Assembly: GCF_001654455.1 (NCBI RefSeq)
Contig: NZ_CP015772.1
Location: 682,001 to 746,000, forward strand
Source of the DNA: Niabella ginsenosidivorans
GTDB lineage: Bacteria; Bacteroidota; Bacteroidia; Chitinophagales; Chitinophagaceae
Reading direction: 5' to 3'
Length of the DNA: 64,000 nt
The position numbers and the translations under genes were made by a program. This document shows positions 8,367 to 16,269 of this stretch, in pieces; positions within the stretch are counted from its first letter, which is position 1, and each line of letters opens with the position of its first letter. The notes beneath the pieces are model-generated. The model was not told the origin of the DNA, did no database searches, and saw only the letters and a program-made list of their open reading frames with translations.

Positions 8367-9517
8367 GATTGAGCAAGCCTATACTTGCCATCCTCTCCTT
8401 TTGAAACCCATTTATTAGCCTCTGCTACGCTAATGTAGCGTTTGGCGGTAGCCTCGCCACAAGCAGTAGAGCCAACTATTGAACGTACTAAATCCATGTA
8501 TGAAGTGGTATCAAGTGGCTTCAATACCGTTTTGATACTGGTTTTTATGCGTTCAAGTTTTGAAGCCTGAGCATCATTAACAGGTGCTTCCACCTCAACA
8601 TGATACCCGTATTCGCTGCTGTATTTAAAGCAGATTGTCTCAAGTTCTCCGGCTTTGCGGCTAAATGAGTTTTTGGCGGTGCTGATATCACCGTCTTTAG
8701 TGATATTTATAATACCATAGCATTTGCGCTGTATCTCGCTTCCTAAATGCCCGCGTTCTTTATTGGATCCCGGGTTTTGATGAATAACCAGGATCACAGG
8801 GCATTGATACCGAATAGACAAAAGGGTAAAGTATTCCCGTATCTCGGTAGCCTGTTCAACGCTGTTGACATCCTTAATATAATCTGCCACCCCATCAATA
8901 TAAATGCTGTGTATGCCCCCAAAATGACTGTTAGCAGCCTCACAAATGGCATCAGTGGTTTGTCTGTATTCGCTTAATTGTAACTGCCGAATATTGTATG
9001 ACAAGAGATGATCAGGCGTGTTGGATAATCCAGCGCGCTTCAGAGTAGTCCTGACATTGTACTGTTGATCAGCTTCAGCCTGTTCGGTATCAAAAACAAT
9101 AACAGCTTTACGACTATCATTCACAAGAACGTTGATCTGACCGAAAAGGTCGCAAAATCCGCCTGTGCTGATGGCACCAGACAGCAGCATTGTGACAAAT
9201 GCCGTTTTCCCGGCTTTGGCCTGTGCGCTTATGGCTGTAATATTACCAGGAGCAGCTATGCCGCTGCCATCCCATGTAATAACGGGTTCATTGTTGGGAT
9301 AATCCTTTTCCGAAGTAATACGTAAATGCTCGAAATTAGATAACTGTCTGGGGTTTGAAATGTCGGGGGGCGGATTTGGAAGGGATTCACCCATAAAAGC
9401 ATCCAGAGCCATCACGGGCGCTTTACGCTTCGCCTCCTTCTCATTATCCAGCCTGGCATTTAGGCTGCGTAACCTATCGGTTTCTTTGCGTATCTGTTCA
9501 TCGGTAGCCTTATGCAT
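8327..9517 (-). CDS. RepA-like AAA ATPase / helicase
   Basis: This 396-residue protein has a Walker A motif in AISAQAKAGKTAF (about 96-108), a Walker B-like IHSIYIDGVADYI, and a following motif VILVIHQNPGSNKERGHLGS typical of RepA/AAA_25 plasmid and phage replicative ATPases. The C-terminal ~80 residues (IKTVLKPLDTTSYMDLVRSI...ATAKRYISVAEANKWV) look like a winged-helix DNA-binding domain, plausibly for the adjacent repeats. The last ~12 codons are themselves made of the GATAC repeats. It probably works with the primase-like protein downstream to initiate replication of the excised element. Confidence 0.75.
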   Translation of the reverse strand: MHKATDEQIRKETDRLRSLNARLDNEKEAKRKAPVMALDAFMGESLPNPPPDISNPRQLSNFEHLRITSEKDYPNNEPVITWDGSGIAAPGNITAISAQAKAGKTAFVTMLLSGAISTGGFCDLFGQINVLVNDSRKAVIVFDTEQAEADQQYNVRTTLKRAGLSNTPDHLLSYNIRQLQLSEYRQTTDAICEAANSHFGGIHSIYIDGVADYIKDVNSVEQATEIREYFTLLSIRYQCPVILVIHQNPGSNKERGHLGSEIQRKCYGIINITKDGDISTAKNSFSRKAGELETICFKYSSEYGYHVEVEAPVNDAQASKLERIKTSIKTVLKPLDTTSYMDLVRSIVGSTACGEATAKRYISVAEANKWVSKGEDGKYRLAQSVSVSTGINQYQT

Positions 9518-9857
9518 TTGGCTTGCCCCCCTGCTTGAGTAATATCTTTAAGGCGACCAGGCTATTTTTATGGCACAAAGCCAGGAACATAACTCCGCCA
9601 GTACCTGTAACGGGACATACCCCTACATGATGCACGTACATAGTACGTTCGCGTCTCCATTCAGATGTAAATCTGCACAGGTGGTCTCTAACTATGCCAG
9701 TGGCCACCGATACCTGTTTCATGGTTTGCGGACCTTTACTCCATTGTTCCCTGGCTATTTTTTTGAGGGTTGTAAAGCACTCATGCTGTCCTTTTTTATT
9801 GTATCTTTGCGGTATAGTTTTGCGAATATTATTTACCGCTTTTTTCATCTTATTCAT
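9510..9857 (-). CDS. Hypothetical winged-helix protein of the phage element
   Basis: The 115-residue basic protein has a likely helix-turn-helix in GPQTMKQVSVATGIVRDHL and a following beta-wing-like segment (RTMYVHHVGVCPVTGTGG). Proteins of this look are common just upstream of replication ATPases in Bacteroidota phages. It overlaps the ATPase start by 8 bp. It is probably a regulator or replication accessory protein; this is inferred from position and predicted fold only. Confidence 0.55.
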   Translation of the reverse strand: MNKMKKAVNNIRKTIPQRYNKKGQHECFTTLKKIAREQWSKGPQTMKQVSVATGIVRDHLCRFTSEWRRERTMYVHHVGVCPVTGTGGVMFLALCHKNSLVALKILLKQGGKPNA

Positions 9858-9872
9858 GATTTAAGCGGTTTT

Positions 9873-10109
9873 TTAATGTGAAGAAATGTAGTTGGCTGCT
9901 GCGGTTTGCTGATTCTTGTAGGTTTGCTTTGGCTTTGATAGCAGCCAATCCTCCAATATCTCCCTATCAAAAAAACAGGTTTTGCCGGTAGGTTTGCTAC
10001 ACCCGGGTATCATCCCTAATGCATTTAATTTATCAAAATAGCTTTCCTTAAAACCGGTTAGCTCTAATGCTTGTTTTTTTGATAAAACTTTGTTTGATAT
10101 CATTTCCAT
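9873..10109 (-). CDS. Small HTH protein, excisionase/MerR-like
   Basis: The 78-residue protein read from the ATG at 10109 (MEMISNKVLSKKQALELTGF) has a helix-turn-helix of the excisionase or DNA-binding helix_turn_helix_17 type: KQALELTGFKESYFDKL, then FFDREILEDWLLSK. A longer frame extends upstream to 10310, but its first 67 residues look non-coding and cross the palindromic region, so the short start is preferred. It lies between the integrase block and the replication block, where a Xis or a lysogeny switch protein would be expected. Confidence 0.65.
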   Translation of the reverse strand: MEMISNKVLSKKQALELTGFKESYFDKLNALGMIPGCSKPTGKTCFFDREILEDWLLSKPKQTYKNQQTAAANYISSH

Positions 10110-10120
10110 CGTAAAAAGAT

Positions 10121-10149
10121 TATTGATTAAAAAATCAATAGCGCTATTG
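10121..10149. promoter_or_regulatory. Two overlapping palindromes upstream of the HTH gene
   Basis: TATTGATT (10121-10128) and AATCAATA (10133-10140) form a perfect 8-bp inverted repeat around AAAA. CAATAGCGCTATTG (10136-10149) is a perfect 14-bp palindrome that overlaps it. Both sit 12-40 bp upstream of the start of the HTH gene at 10109, a good place for an operator or Xis site. Confidence 0.5.
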
Positions 10150-10200
10150 TAATTACGATGTGAAAGTAGTGTGAGAGTAAGCGTGTATCCAAATAAAACG

Positions 10201-10230
10201 ACCGAGTATGAACCACCGATAATACTCGGT
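10201..10230 (-). terminator. Inverted repeat ACCGAGTAT, terminator or operator
   Basis: ACCGAGTAT at 10201-10209 pairs perfectly with ATACTCGGT at 10222-10230. A third half-copy, ACTCGGT, lies at 10280-10286. Read on the minus strand the stem is followed by CGTTTTATTT, so it could terminate transcripts from the 273-aa gene ending at 10295. The third copy makes a protein-binding role equally possible. Confidence 0.4.
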
Positions 10231-10294
10231 AAAAAATAACAAAAACCGCTACTGTTGCGGGTTGTACTAAAAATAAAACACTCGGTAGGAAATC

Positions 10295-11116
10295 CTATAC
10301 AGGGGCACACTGTTCTATTATGAGGTACCCTTTCTTTTCCATTCTTTTAGTTAGGTGATTGTCTTTGAGTTTAGTTTCAACTTGGAATATTTTTTTTGCA
10401 AAGCTAACGTGCTTCTTTTCATCTTTAAATATGAGTGTCATAAAATAAAGCAATTCTGGATTTGTGCCCAACCATTTGGCTGGCGCCAAATCTTTATGCC
10501 TTTCACCTGCGAGTAACATGGCTATAAGCCTATCAGCATCTTGTTTAAGAATACGCCTACAAACAATAAGGTTATTTACAAACGTTGTTATATCTTCGGA
10601 TGAGTATTTTAAACTGGGGTTATCAGATGTTGTTTTTTGCGAGGTATCAGGTTTAGTATTCAAACCCTGCAAGCACTTATCTATCTCTGATGTAACTTCA
10701 TTAAAAAACCGCTGTACCCGGAATATAAAAACAGCATAAGCATTATTATAAGAATATATTTCAGTGTCCAGATTTATATAATCTGCATACTGCGAGATAG
10801 ATTGGGGCTGTACAGCACTATTTATTAGCTGGCTCAAATCTCTTAAATATTTTTCATCTTTGTTTTTCGGATACTCGAATAATTCATCAATGAAAGTCGA
10901 ATTAGGAATACTTTTAAAAAAAGATGTTAGGGCCTCTTCTGCATAAAACATATTGTTTCCGGTTTTTTTAACGATGAGCTTTCCCATTGGGTATGGTATG
11001 GTTGTCCCATCATCGCTCAGGTAGTACATTCTGTATTCTTTATCCAAAGAATGCCCCCACGCATCCCAGTTTATAAGTCTTTCAAGTTCGGCTAATTTTC
11101 GTTTTAGTTTTCTCAT
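10295..11116 (-). CDS. Hypothetical protein (273 aa) of the phage element
   Basis: The 273-residue protein opens MRKLKRKLAELERLINW. It is soluble, mostly helical and rich in Lys, Asp and aromatic residues, with no membrane segment. Its start overlaps the integrase stop by 4 bp, so the two are translationally coupled. It loosely recalls RteC-like regulators of Bacteroides conjugative elements, with a C-terminal part (VSFAKKIFQVETKLKDN) that could be a winged helix, but I do not recognise it securely. Confidence 0.55.
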   Translation of the reverse strand: MRKLKRKLAELERLINWDAWGHSLDKEYRMYYLSDDGTTIPYPMGKLIVKKTGNNMFYAEEALTSFFKSIPNSTFIDELFEYPKNKDEKYLRDLSQLINSAVQPQSISQYADYINLDTEIYSYNNAYAVFIFRVQRFFNEVTSEIDKCLQGLNTKPDTSQKTTSDNPSLKYSSEDITTFVNNLIVCRRILKQDADRLIAMLLAGERHKDLAPAKWLGTNPELLYFMTLIFKDEKKHVSFAKKIFQVETKLKDNHLTKRMEKKGYLIIEQCAPV

Positions 11117-12186
11117 AACTCAATATTCAATTTATCGGTTTCCCTTCTTTTCATCTGTTCGGCCGCGTGTATGTACCGCTGGGCATGCTTTACGCTTGCC
11201 TGGGCCAAAACCTTTGAAATGCCCAGGACATCTGTACCGGATAGTGCCAGGTTGGTGCCGGCGGAATGACGTAGGTTATGCCATGTTATTTTTTTCTCAA
11301 TCTTTGCACGGTCTACCCACGCCTGCAATGTTTTATTTGCCCCGTTTGCGGTTGGTAATACAAATACCAGATCATCAGGGTTACCCGGCTCACCCATCAG
11401 CTTTATGGCAGTATCATTTAGTGCAACCGTTATTGCTTCTTTTGTTTTGGTACGGGCATACCTACGGATATTCTTATTCTTCAGATCGATATTGCGCCAC
11501 CTCAGATTTTTCACATCGATCCATGCAAGGCCGGTAACGGAGCTGTATAATGCCGCACGCCGTAACTGATCGTTCTGGCATGGGGTTCCGGATAAAACCT
11601 TTAGTTCCTCTAATGTGAGTATCTCTTTTTCGGCGGCCTTTCCTTTGGGCTTCTTTTCGACAAAATCCAGCGGGTTTTCTTTTAGCAGCCGCTTTTTGTA
11701 TGCGGTCTTTATTGCCCGTTTAAAACGGGCATAATAGGAACTGGGCCCTTCACCCTTATGTAAATCATTCAGGTAATCTATAAAGCCCTCAATAAGCGCA
11801 GGGGTAAGCTGAGGGAAGGTGATCTGCATTTTTCTTTCAGCCTTCAAATATTCCTCAAACCGATTGATCACCCCGGAAACATTCCGTGCGTCCTTTTTCT
11901 TGTAGTTTTCTGAGTATGACTTTAACCATGTGATCACCACCGTTCTTTTGCCGGCATCTGATACCAGATTATAACCACCTGCCTCCAGTTCGGCAGCCCG
12001 GGCCACCCGGATAGCTTCTGCCTGCCTGAGCAGGTCTTTATTATTCTCCCTGGCAAGTGGGGTAGATGGCTTTTCCAGCTTCAGGTGTGAAAGCAGTTCA
12101 TAGGATCGCTGTCCATTGTTATAAATGTCCAAACGTAACGATGTTGACCCGTCTGCATTCTTCCGTTTCCGTAACGTTACACTCAT
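11113..12186 (-). CDS. Tyrosine recombinase / phage integrase
   Basis: The product is 357 residues from the ATG at 12186 (MSVTLRKRKNADGSTSLRL). It has an N-terminal arm-binding domain, a SAM-like core-binding domain (about 85-180) and a C-terminal catalytic domain. Visible catalytic elements are HNLRHSAGTNLA (His and second Arg) and the nucleophile Tyr in VKHAQRYIHA. The first Arg, normally in TGLR.SD, is Ala here (TGLAWIDVKNLRW), and the usual LGH is LAQ. Loss of the first Arg is known in the IntDOT group of Bacteroides integrases. It ends the element beside tRNA-Leu, its probable attachment site. A longer frame to 12276 is unlikely. Confidence 0.85.
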   Translation of the reverse strand: MSVTLRKRKNADGSTSLRLDIYNNGQRSYELLSHLKLEKPSTPLARENNKDLLRQAEAIRVARAAELEAGGYNLVSDAGKRTVVITWLKSYSENYKKKDARNVSGVINRFEEYLKAERKMQITFPQLTPALIEGFIDYLNDLHKGEGPSSYYARFKRAIKTAYKKRLLKENPLDFVEKKPKGKAAEKEILTLEELKVLSGTPCQNDQLRRAALYSSVTGLAWIDVKNLRWRNIDLKNKNIRRYARTKTKEAITVALNDTAIKLMGEPGNPDDLVFVLPTANGANKTLQAWVDRAKIEKKITWHNLRHSAGTNLALSGTDVLGISKVLAQASVKHAQRYIHAAEQMKRRETDKLNIEL

Positions 12187-12247
12187 AATATTTTGGTTTC
12201 CTTTTAGTGGATTTTCATTGCTAAGGTATGAAAAATACAAATACAAT

Positions 12248-12274
12248 GTTCCATACGCGGAACACAGGCGGAAC
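12248..12274. promoter_or_regulatory. GTTCC/GGAAC repeats upstream of the integrase
   Basis: GTTCC and GGAAC arms (12248-12263) flank six bases, and a further CGGAAC lies 11 bp on at 12269-12274. They sit 60-90 bp upstream of the integrase start, within the expected attP/promoter region. They could be arm-type integrase sites or an operator. The support is weak. Confidence 0.3.
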
Positions 12275-12360
12275 AAAATTTAGTCAAATCAAAGTATTTT
12301 GAAAGGAAACGAAAATCTGTAAATCGGCTGTAATGCGTATCAGTATTGCGTTTTCAGGCA

Positions 12361-12387
12361 TAAAAAAACCACCTTAAAAAGGTGGTG
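12361..12387 (-). terminator. Terminator of tRNA-Leu
   Basis: On the minus strand, directly after the CCA end of the tRNA, ACCACCTT pairs with AAGGTGGT around a short loop and is followed by a run of seven T residues. This is a strong intrinsic terminator. Confidence 0.8.
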
Positions 12388-12474
12388 TGGTGCCCAGAAC
12401 AGGAATCGAACCTGCACTCCGTTGCCGAAACCAGATTTTGAGTCTAGCGCGTCTACCAATTCCGCCATCTGGGC
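12388..12474 (-). tRNA. tRNA-Leu (anticodon CAA)
   Basis: The gene folds as a class II tRNA. The acceptor GCCCAGA pairs with TCTGGGC, the D-arm is typical of tRNA-Leu (GGCGGAATTGGTAGACGC), the anticodon loop is CTCAAAA with CAA as anticodon, the T-arm is GCAGG/TTCGATT/CCTGT, and there is a variable arm. The discriminator is A and CCA is encoded at 12390-12388. The 3' end faces the integrase, as expected for a tRNA used as an integration site. Confidence 0.95.
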
Positions 12475-12778
12475 AAATGCTTTAAATGATTATTGAACCA
12501 TCAAAGCTATGTTTAAGAACTCTGCCTTTGGGCGTCTGCCACCCCGGTAACTATCGGGACCGCCGTCCGGTCAATTTGGGCTGCAATATTACAAAGTTTC
12601 AGATGAAAATAGAGAATTCCACAGTTTATTTTTTCTAATGGAAGCTTATTACTTGCAGCAACTCTTTTTGGGAATGAAGACCGCTTTTAGTACAGACAAT
12701 ATTTTACGAAGGACTTTCATGATGATGATATCTAAAATTACAATTAAATTGCTGCTTTGTTGAGAAAAGCTCGTTTTT
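12475..12778. other. Intergenic, divergent between tRNA-Leu and an oxidoreductase
   Basis: No convincing gene is seen. CCCG...CGGG at 12543-12558 around GTAACTAT is a member of the short palindromes seen elsewhere in the window. On the minus strand TAATATTGCAGCCC (around 12580) resembles a Bacteroidota -7 region and could start the tRNA transcript. Confidence 0.4.
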
Positions 12779-13999
12779 ATGAAAATCTTCAGGATCGGCC
12801 TTATCAGAGAAGGAAAAATTCCACAGGATAGCAGAGTGGCGCTGACTCCCGCACAATGCAAATGGCTGTTAGCACAGCGTTCAGATATTGCTTTTGCAAT
12901 ACAGCCTTCTGCCACACGCTGTTATAAGAACGAAGAATATGAACGTATGGGCATTCCGCTGACCGAAGATCTTTCAGATTGCGATATCCTCTTAGGTATT
13001 AAAGAAGTACCTGTTAAAGACCTTATTACCAATAAAACCTATCTGTTCTTTTCCCATACCAAAAAAAAACAACCACATAATCAAAAGCTTCTGCAAACCA
13101 TTCTTGAAAAAAAGATAACACTGATCGACTACGAATGCCTGGAGCATGAAGACGGGCAGCGCATTATCGGGTTTGGCTTTTTTGCCGGGATTGTGGGAGC
13201 ACATAACGGGTTAATGGCATATGGAAACCGTACAGGGCTGTTTCACCTGGACCGCGTATATAAGCAAAAGGATTACAGGAACCTGATCCACACGTATTTT
13301 GGGTTACGGCTGCCCAATCTTAAAATTGCTGTTACCGGCAGTGGCCGCGTGGCGCAGGGATTGCTGGAGGTCATGAACCTGGTTGGTGTGCATGAGGTGG
13401 AGCCGGATGAATACCTGGCCCGGCGTTTCAATTACCCGGTTTATACACAGCTGAAAAGTATGGATCTCTATGAGCGGAAAGATAACGGAAAATATAACCG
13501 TCAGGATTTCCATGAAACCCCAGGAAGTTATAAAAACAAATTCATGCCGTATACCCGGCAAACGGATATTCTGCTGAATGGGGTTTACTGGTCAGAAGGA
13601 GTGCCCCGGTTATTTGAACCGGAAGCAATCAGCGATGACCGGTTTATTATTGAAACGATTGCCGATGTTGCTGACGATGAGAACGGGTCAGTGCCCATTA
13701 ATAAACGGACGCAGACAATTGAAGACCCGGTATATGGTGTAGACCGGTACACGCTGGAAATTACGGCGCCTTACCTGAAGAGCTCAATTGATATTATGGC
13801 GGTGGGCAATCTTCCGAATGAATTGCCCAGGGATGCCAGCCGCTATTTTGGAGAACAACTGATAAAATTTGTTTTCGATGACCTGCTGGGAAAGGGAAGT
13901 GAAACGCTGCAACGCGCCACTATTGCTGAAAACGGGAAGTTAGGGAAGCATTTTTCCTACCTGGCAGATTATGCAGCTCAAAAGCCGGAACAATCCTGA
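12779..13999 (+). CDS. Saccharopine dehydrogenase-like NAD(P) oxidoreductase
   Basis: The 406-residue protein has an alanine-dehydrogenase/transhydrogenase-type N-terminal domain (IGLIREGKIPQDSRVALTPAQ near the start), as in lysine-forming saccharopine dehydrogenase (Lys1 type). It also has a Rossmann segment, LKIAVTGSGRVAQGLLEVM (about 180-198). Bacteroidota homologues are annotated only as NAD(P)-dependent oxidoreductases, so saccharopine as substrate is not certain. It is a cytosolic enzyme with no signal peptide. It stands alone, divergent from the tRNA and followed by the sigma factor on the same strand after 211 bp. Confidence 0.8.
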   Translation: MKIFRIGLIREGKIPQDSRVALTPAQCKWLLAQRSDIAFAIQPSATRCYKNEEYERMGIPLTEDLSDCDILLGIKEVPVKDLITNKTYLFFSHTKKKQPHNQKLLQTILEKKITLIDYECLEHEDGQRIIGFGFFAGIVGAHNGLMAYGNRTGLFHLDRVYKQKDYRNLIHTYFGLRLPNLKIAVTGSGRVAQGLLEVMNLVGVHEVEPDEYLARRFNYPVYTQLKSMDLYERKDNGKYNRQDFHETPGSYKNKFMPYTRQTDILLNGVYWSEGVPRLFEPEAISDDRFIIETIADVADDENGSVPINKRTQTIEDPVYGVDRYTLEITAPYLKSSIDIMAVGNLPNELPRDASRYFGEQLIKFVFDDLLGKGSETLQRATIAENGKLGKHFSYLADYAAQKPEQS

Positions 14000-14210
14000 G
14001 CCCTGTTCAATTGTAGTTGCGCAATCGTTTTCATTACTGCTTTTTTTACGGAAACTTATTTTAATTTTGAAGGAAGCAGGGATAAAGGGGATTGCTGCTT
14101 TATTCTTCCTGAGAGATGATCATTTTTTGTAAACCAACAAGATTGTTTTGTATGCACATCGGATTGTTGAAATCCTTTAACCCGGCTCACTTTTTTAACC
14201 TGTATGTTTT

Positions 14211-14759
14211 ATGGCGCAACAACAGGATGATATAATTGTAGAACGGTTGAAAAATAATGATGTTACGGCTTTTGACGAGCTGTACCTGAAGTATTTTAAG
14301 TTGCTTTGCGCAAGCGCCTATTTTTTTATAAAAGATGAAGGAGATGCCAAGGACCTGGTGCAGAATTTTTTCCTGGATATATGGGAGAAAAGATTGTTTG
14401 AACATTTTCATAAAGATGTAAAAGGATACCTGTTCCTGTCTGTTAAGAACCGCTGCCTGAATTTTATAAAAAGCCGTAAAGTAAAAGAACGGAGAAGCGA
14501 TGCTTTCAGAGTGACACAGGAGATACAGACAGCGGGTACCGAAGAAGAAGCCGACCATCCACAAAGCAATGAGCGATTGCTGGATTTGCTGTCTGATATG
14601 AAAGGGCAGAAAAAAGCCGCGCTTACAATGGTCTATTTCAACGGCAAAAAATACCGGGAGGCAGCTAATGAAATGGGCATCGGCATTAATTCTCTCAAAA
14701 CCCATTTGAAAAGTGCGTTAAAAATGTTAAGAATAGGCATGATGGACAAAAAAAATTAA
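14211..14759 (+). CDS. ECF-type RNA polymerase sigma factor
   Basis: The 182-residue protein has sigma-70 region 2 (about 22-90, with FDELYLKYFKLLCASAYFF, then DAKDLVQNFFLDIWE) and region 4 (about 125-175, with YREAANEMGIGINSLKTHL as the helix-turn-helix). It is the Bacteroidota ECF subgroup that is paired with FecR anti-sigma factors, and the FecR gene follows after 33 bp. It probably drives the SusC/SusD operon downstream on receipt of a surface signal. Confidence 0.92.
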   Translation: MAQQQDDIIVERLKNNDVTAFDELYLKYFKLLCASAYFFIKDEGDAKDLVQNFFLDIWEKRLFEHFHKDVKGYLFLSVKNRCLNFIKSRKVKERRSDAFRVTQEIQTAGTEEEADHPQSNERLLDLLSDMKGQKKAALTMVYFNGKKYREAANEMGIGINSLKTHLKSALKMLRIGMMDKKN

Positions 14760-14792
14760 CCCTGTTTTCTGTTTTGTTGTATTTATACTGTA

Positions 14793-15944
14793 ATGGCGAT
14801 CGACTATAATAAAATATTTATGCTGTATTTAGAAAGCGTGGCAGGAACCATCAGCCCGGAAGATACCGCTTTTTTAAAACAGCAACTGGCCGCTGATATG
14901 CTGGCTAAAAAATTCTGGGAGCAGTTGGAGCAGGAGGGAAACATCATGGCATTACCTGTTTTTATTAACAGCATCAACCCTCAAAACGAACAGAAAAGTT
15001 TAAAAGAAATGATGGCCGCCCGTCTGCAGAAAAGAACAACGCGGTACAGGCGCATTCAAAGAATGGTTGCCACCGCTGCAGCCATTATGGTGCTTTTCGC
15101 CGCTGCATGGTTTTTCATGGCTAAGAACAAAAAGGTTACAGATACACAAACCATCGCTTCGCTCGTTCGTGAGAACAGGAGCTCGGTCAGTCTGAAGCTC
15201 GGCTCCGGGGAAACGGTTGATTTAAAAAGCCAGGCAGACAGAAAGATAGCGGTTGGGAACACGATACTGGATATGGATCCGAAAAGTCTTCATTTCAGTT
15301 CCGCCGATACATCTGTTAACCTCTTAACCATCCCACAGGGAGAAAATTACACCCTTACCTTATCAGATGGTACGGTGGTCACATTGAACGCGGAAACAAA
15401 GTTGAAATTTCCTTTCCGTTTCGGAGCCGCTACCCGGGATGTTTACCTGGACGGGGAAGCCTATTTTAAAGTGGCGAAAGACAGCAAACATCCTTTTATT
15501 GTACATACACCTCTTACAAAAGTAGAGGTGGCAGGAACCGAGTTCAATATCAATACCTATGCAAAAAGTACCGTGTCAACAGTGCTGGTAGAAGGAAAAG
15601 TGCTTACAGAAGCGCCGGGCGGCGGACCACGTATTCCCCTGCAGCCCGGTCATGCAGCCATCTACAATGTGCAAAAAGGATTTAATGTGGAAGCAATAGA
15701 TACAGACGATGTTGTTGCATGGACCAGGGGCGTTTATTATTTCCATGACCTGCCCTTTTATGAGCTGGCAGAAAAAATGACACGTGTTTACGGTGTTCCT
15801 GTTAAGGCAGATAATCCTGCTTTGGCCGGCAGATCAGTATCCGGTATAATGGACAGGAACAACCTGCCGGAATTGCTGCAGGATTTAAAAGCTACAGTTG
15901 GGATTGATTTTTACTATACCGGCAAGGTCCTTCATATTCAATAA
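14793..15944 (+). CDS. FecR-family anti-sigma factor (DUF4974)
   Basis: The 383-residue protein has a cytoplasmic N-terminal ~85 residues, one membrane helix (about 91-110, VATAAAIMVLFAAAWFFMA), a periplasmic FecR domain (about 165-270, with FPFRFGAATRDVYLDGEAYF and KVEVAGTEFNINTY) and a C-terminal DUF4974 domain (about 310-383, ending TGKVLHIQ). It would hold the upstream sigma factor inactive until it contacts the STN domain of the partner SusC protein. The gene order sigma-FecR-SusC supports this, although repeats and a further gene separate FecR from SusC. Confidence 0.92.
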   Translation: MAIDYNKIFMLYLESVAGTISPEDTAFLKQQLAADMLAKKFWEQLEQEGNIMALPVFINSINPQNEQKSLKEMMAARLQKRTTRYRRIQRMVATAAAIMVLFAAAWFFMAKNKKVTDTQTIASLVRENRSSVSLKLGSGETVDLKSQADRKIAVGNTILDMDPKSLHFSSADTSVNLLTIPQGENYTLTLSDGTVVTLNAETKLKFPFRFGAATRDVYLDGEAYFKVAKDSKHPFIVHTPLTKVEVAGTEFNINTYAKSTVSTVLVEGKVLTEAPGGGPRIPLQPGHAAIYNVQKGFNVEAIDTDDVVAWTRGVYYFHDLPFYELAEKMTRVYGVPVKADNPALAGRSVSGIMDRNNLPELLQDLKATVGIDFYYTGKVLHIQ

Positions 15945-16020
15945 CCGGTCAGCGTTGATAATGACAGGCGCTGTAAAATGATAATAAACAATAATGATAG
16001 GAGGTTACTCCGGGTTTTCC

Positions 16021-16162
16021 ATTTGTAAAAACAAAATCATCCGAAAGTTCGGATGAGGCAATGACAATTATTCTTACGGGCCACCCTGCCCCGAATGTTC
16101 GGGGTGTTTCAGGGTCCAGGGGAGCGATAGATAGATGCCGAAACAATTCCGAACTATCGGAA
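16021..16162. repeat. Cluster of short CCGAA..TTCGG palindromes
   Basis: Three palindromes lie at 16039-16054 (ATCCGAAAGTTCGGAT), 16089-16104 (CCCCGAATGTTCGGGG) and 16147-16162 (TTCCGAACTATCGGAA). The 32 bp at 16021-16052, which include most of the first, recur at 28327-28358 with one mismatch. The spacing and shared core point to a dispersed, REP-like intergenic repeat family rather than binding sites for one local regulator. Confidence 0.6.
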
Positions 16163-16269
16163 CGGCATGACAATAAGAAGGATTGATGTTCAAAACAATA
16201 ACACATCTGTCATTGGCAGGCCCAAATAACCGCAGTCAGGTTCTTTAAGATGACAAATTATTTTGTGCC

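Noticed and set aside
9788-9797. TATCTTTG promoter-like box on the plus strand
   Set aside because: It lies inside the coding part of the minus-strand gene 9510-9857 and no plus-strand gene follows it.
12649-12915. 88-codon minus-strand frame upstream of the oxidoreductase
   Set aside because: It overlaps the start of the well-supported gene at 12779 and has no family character.
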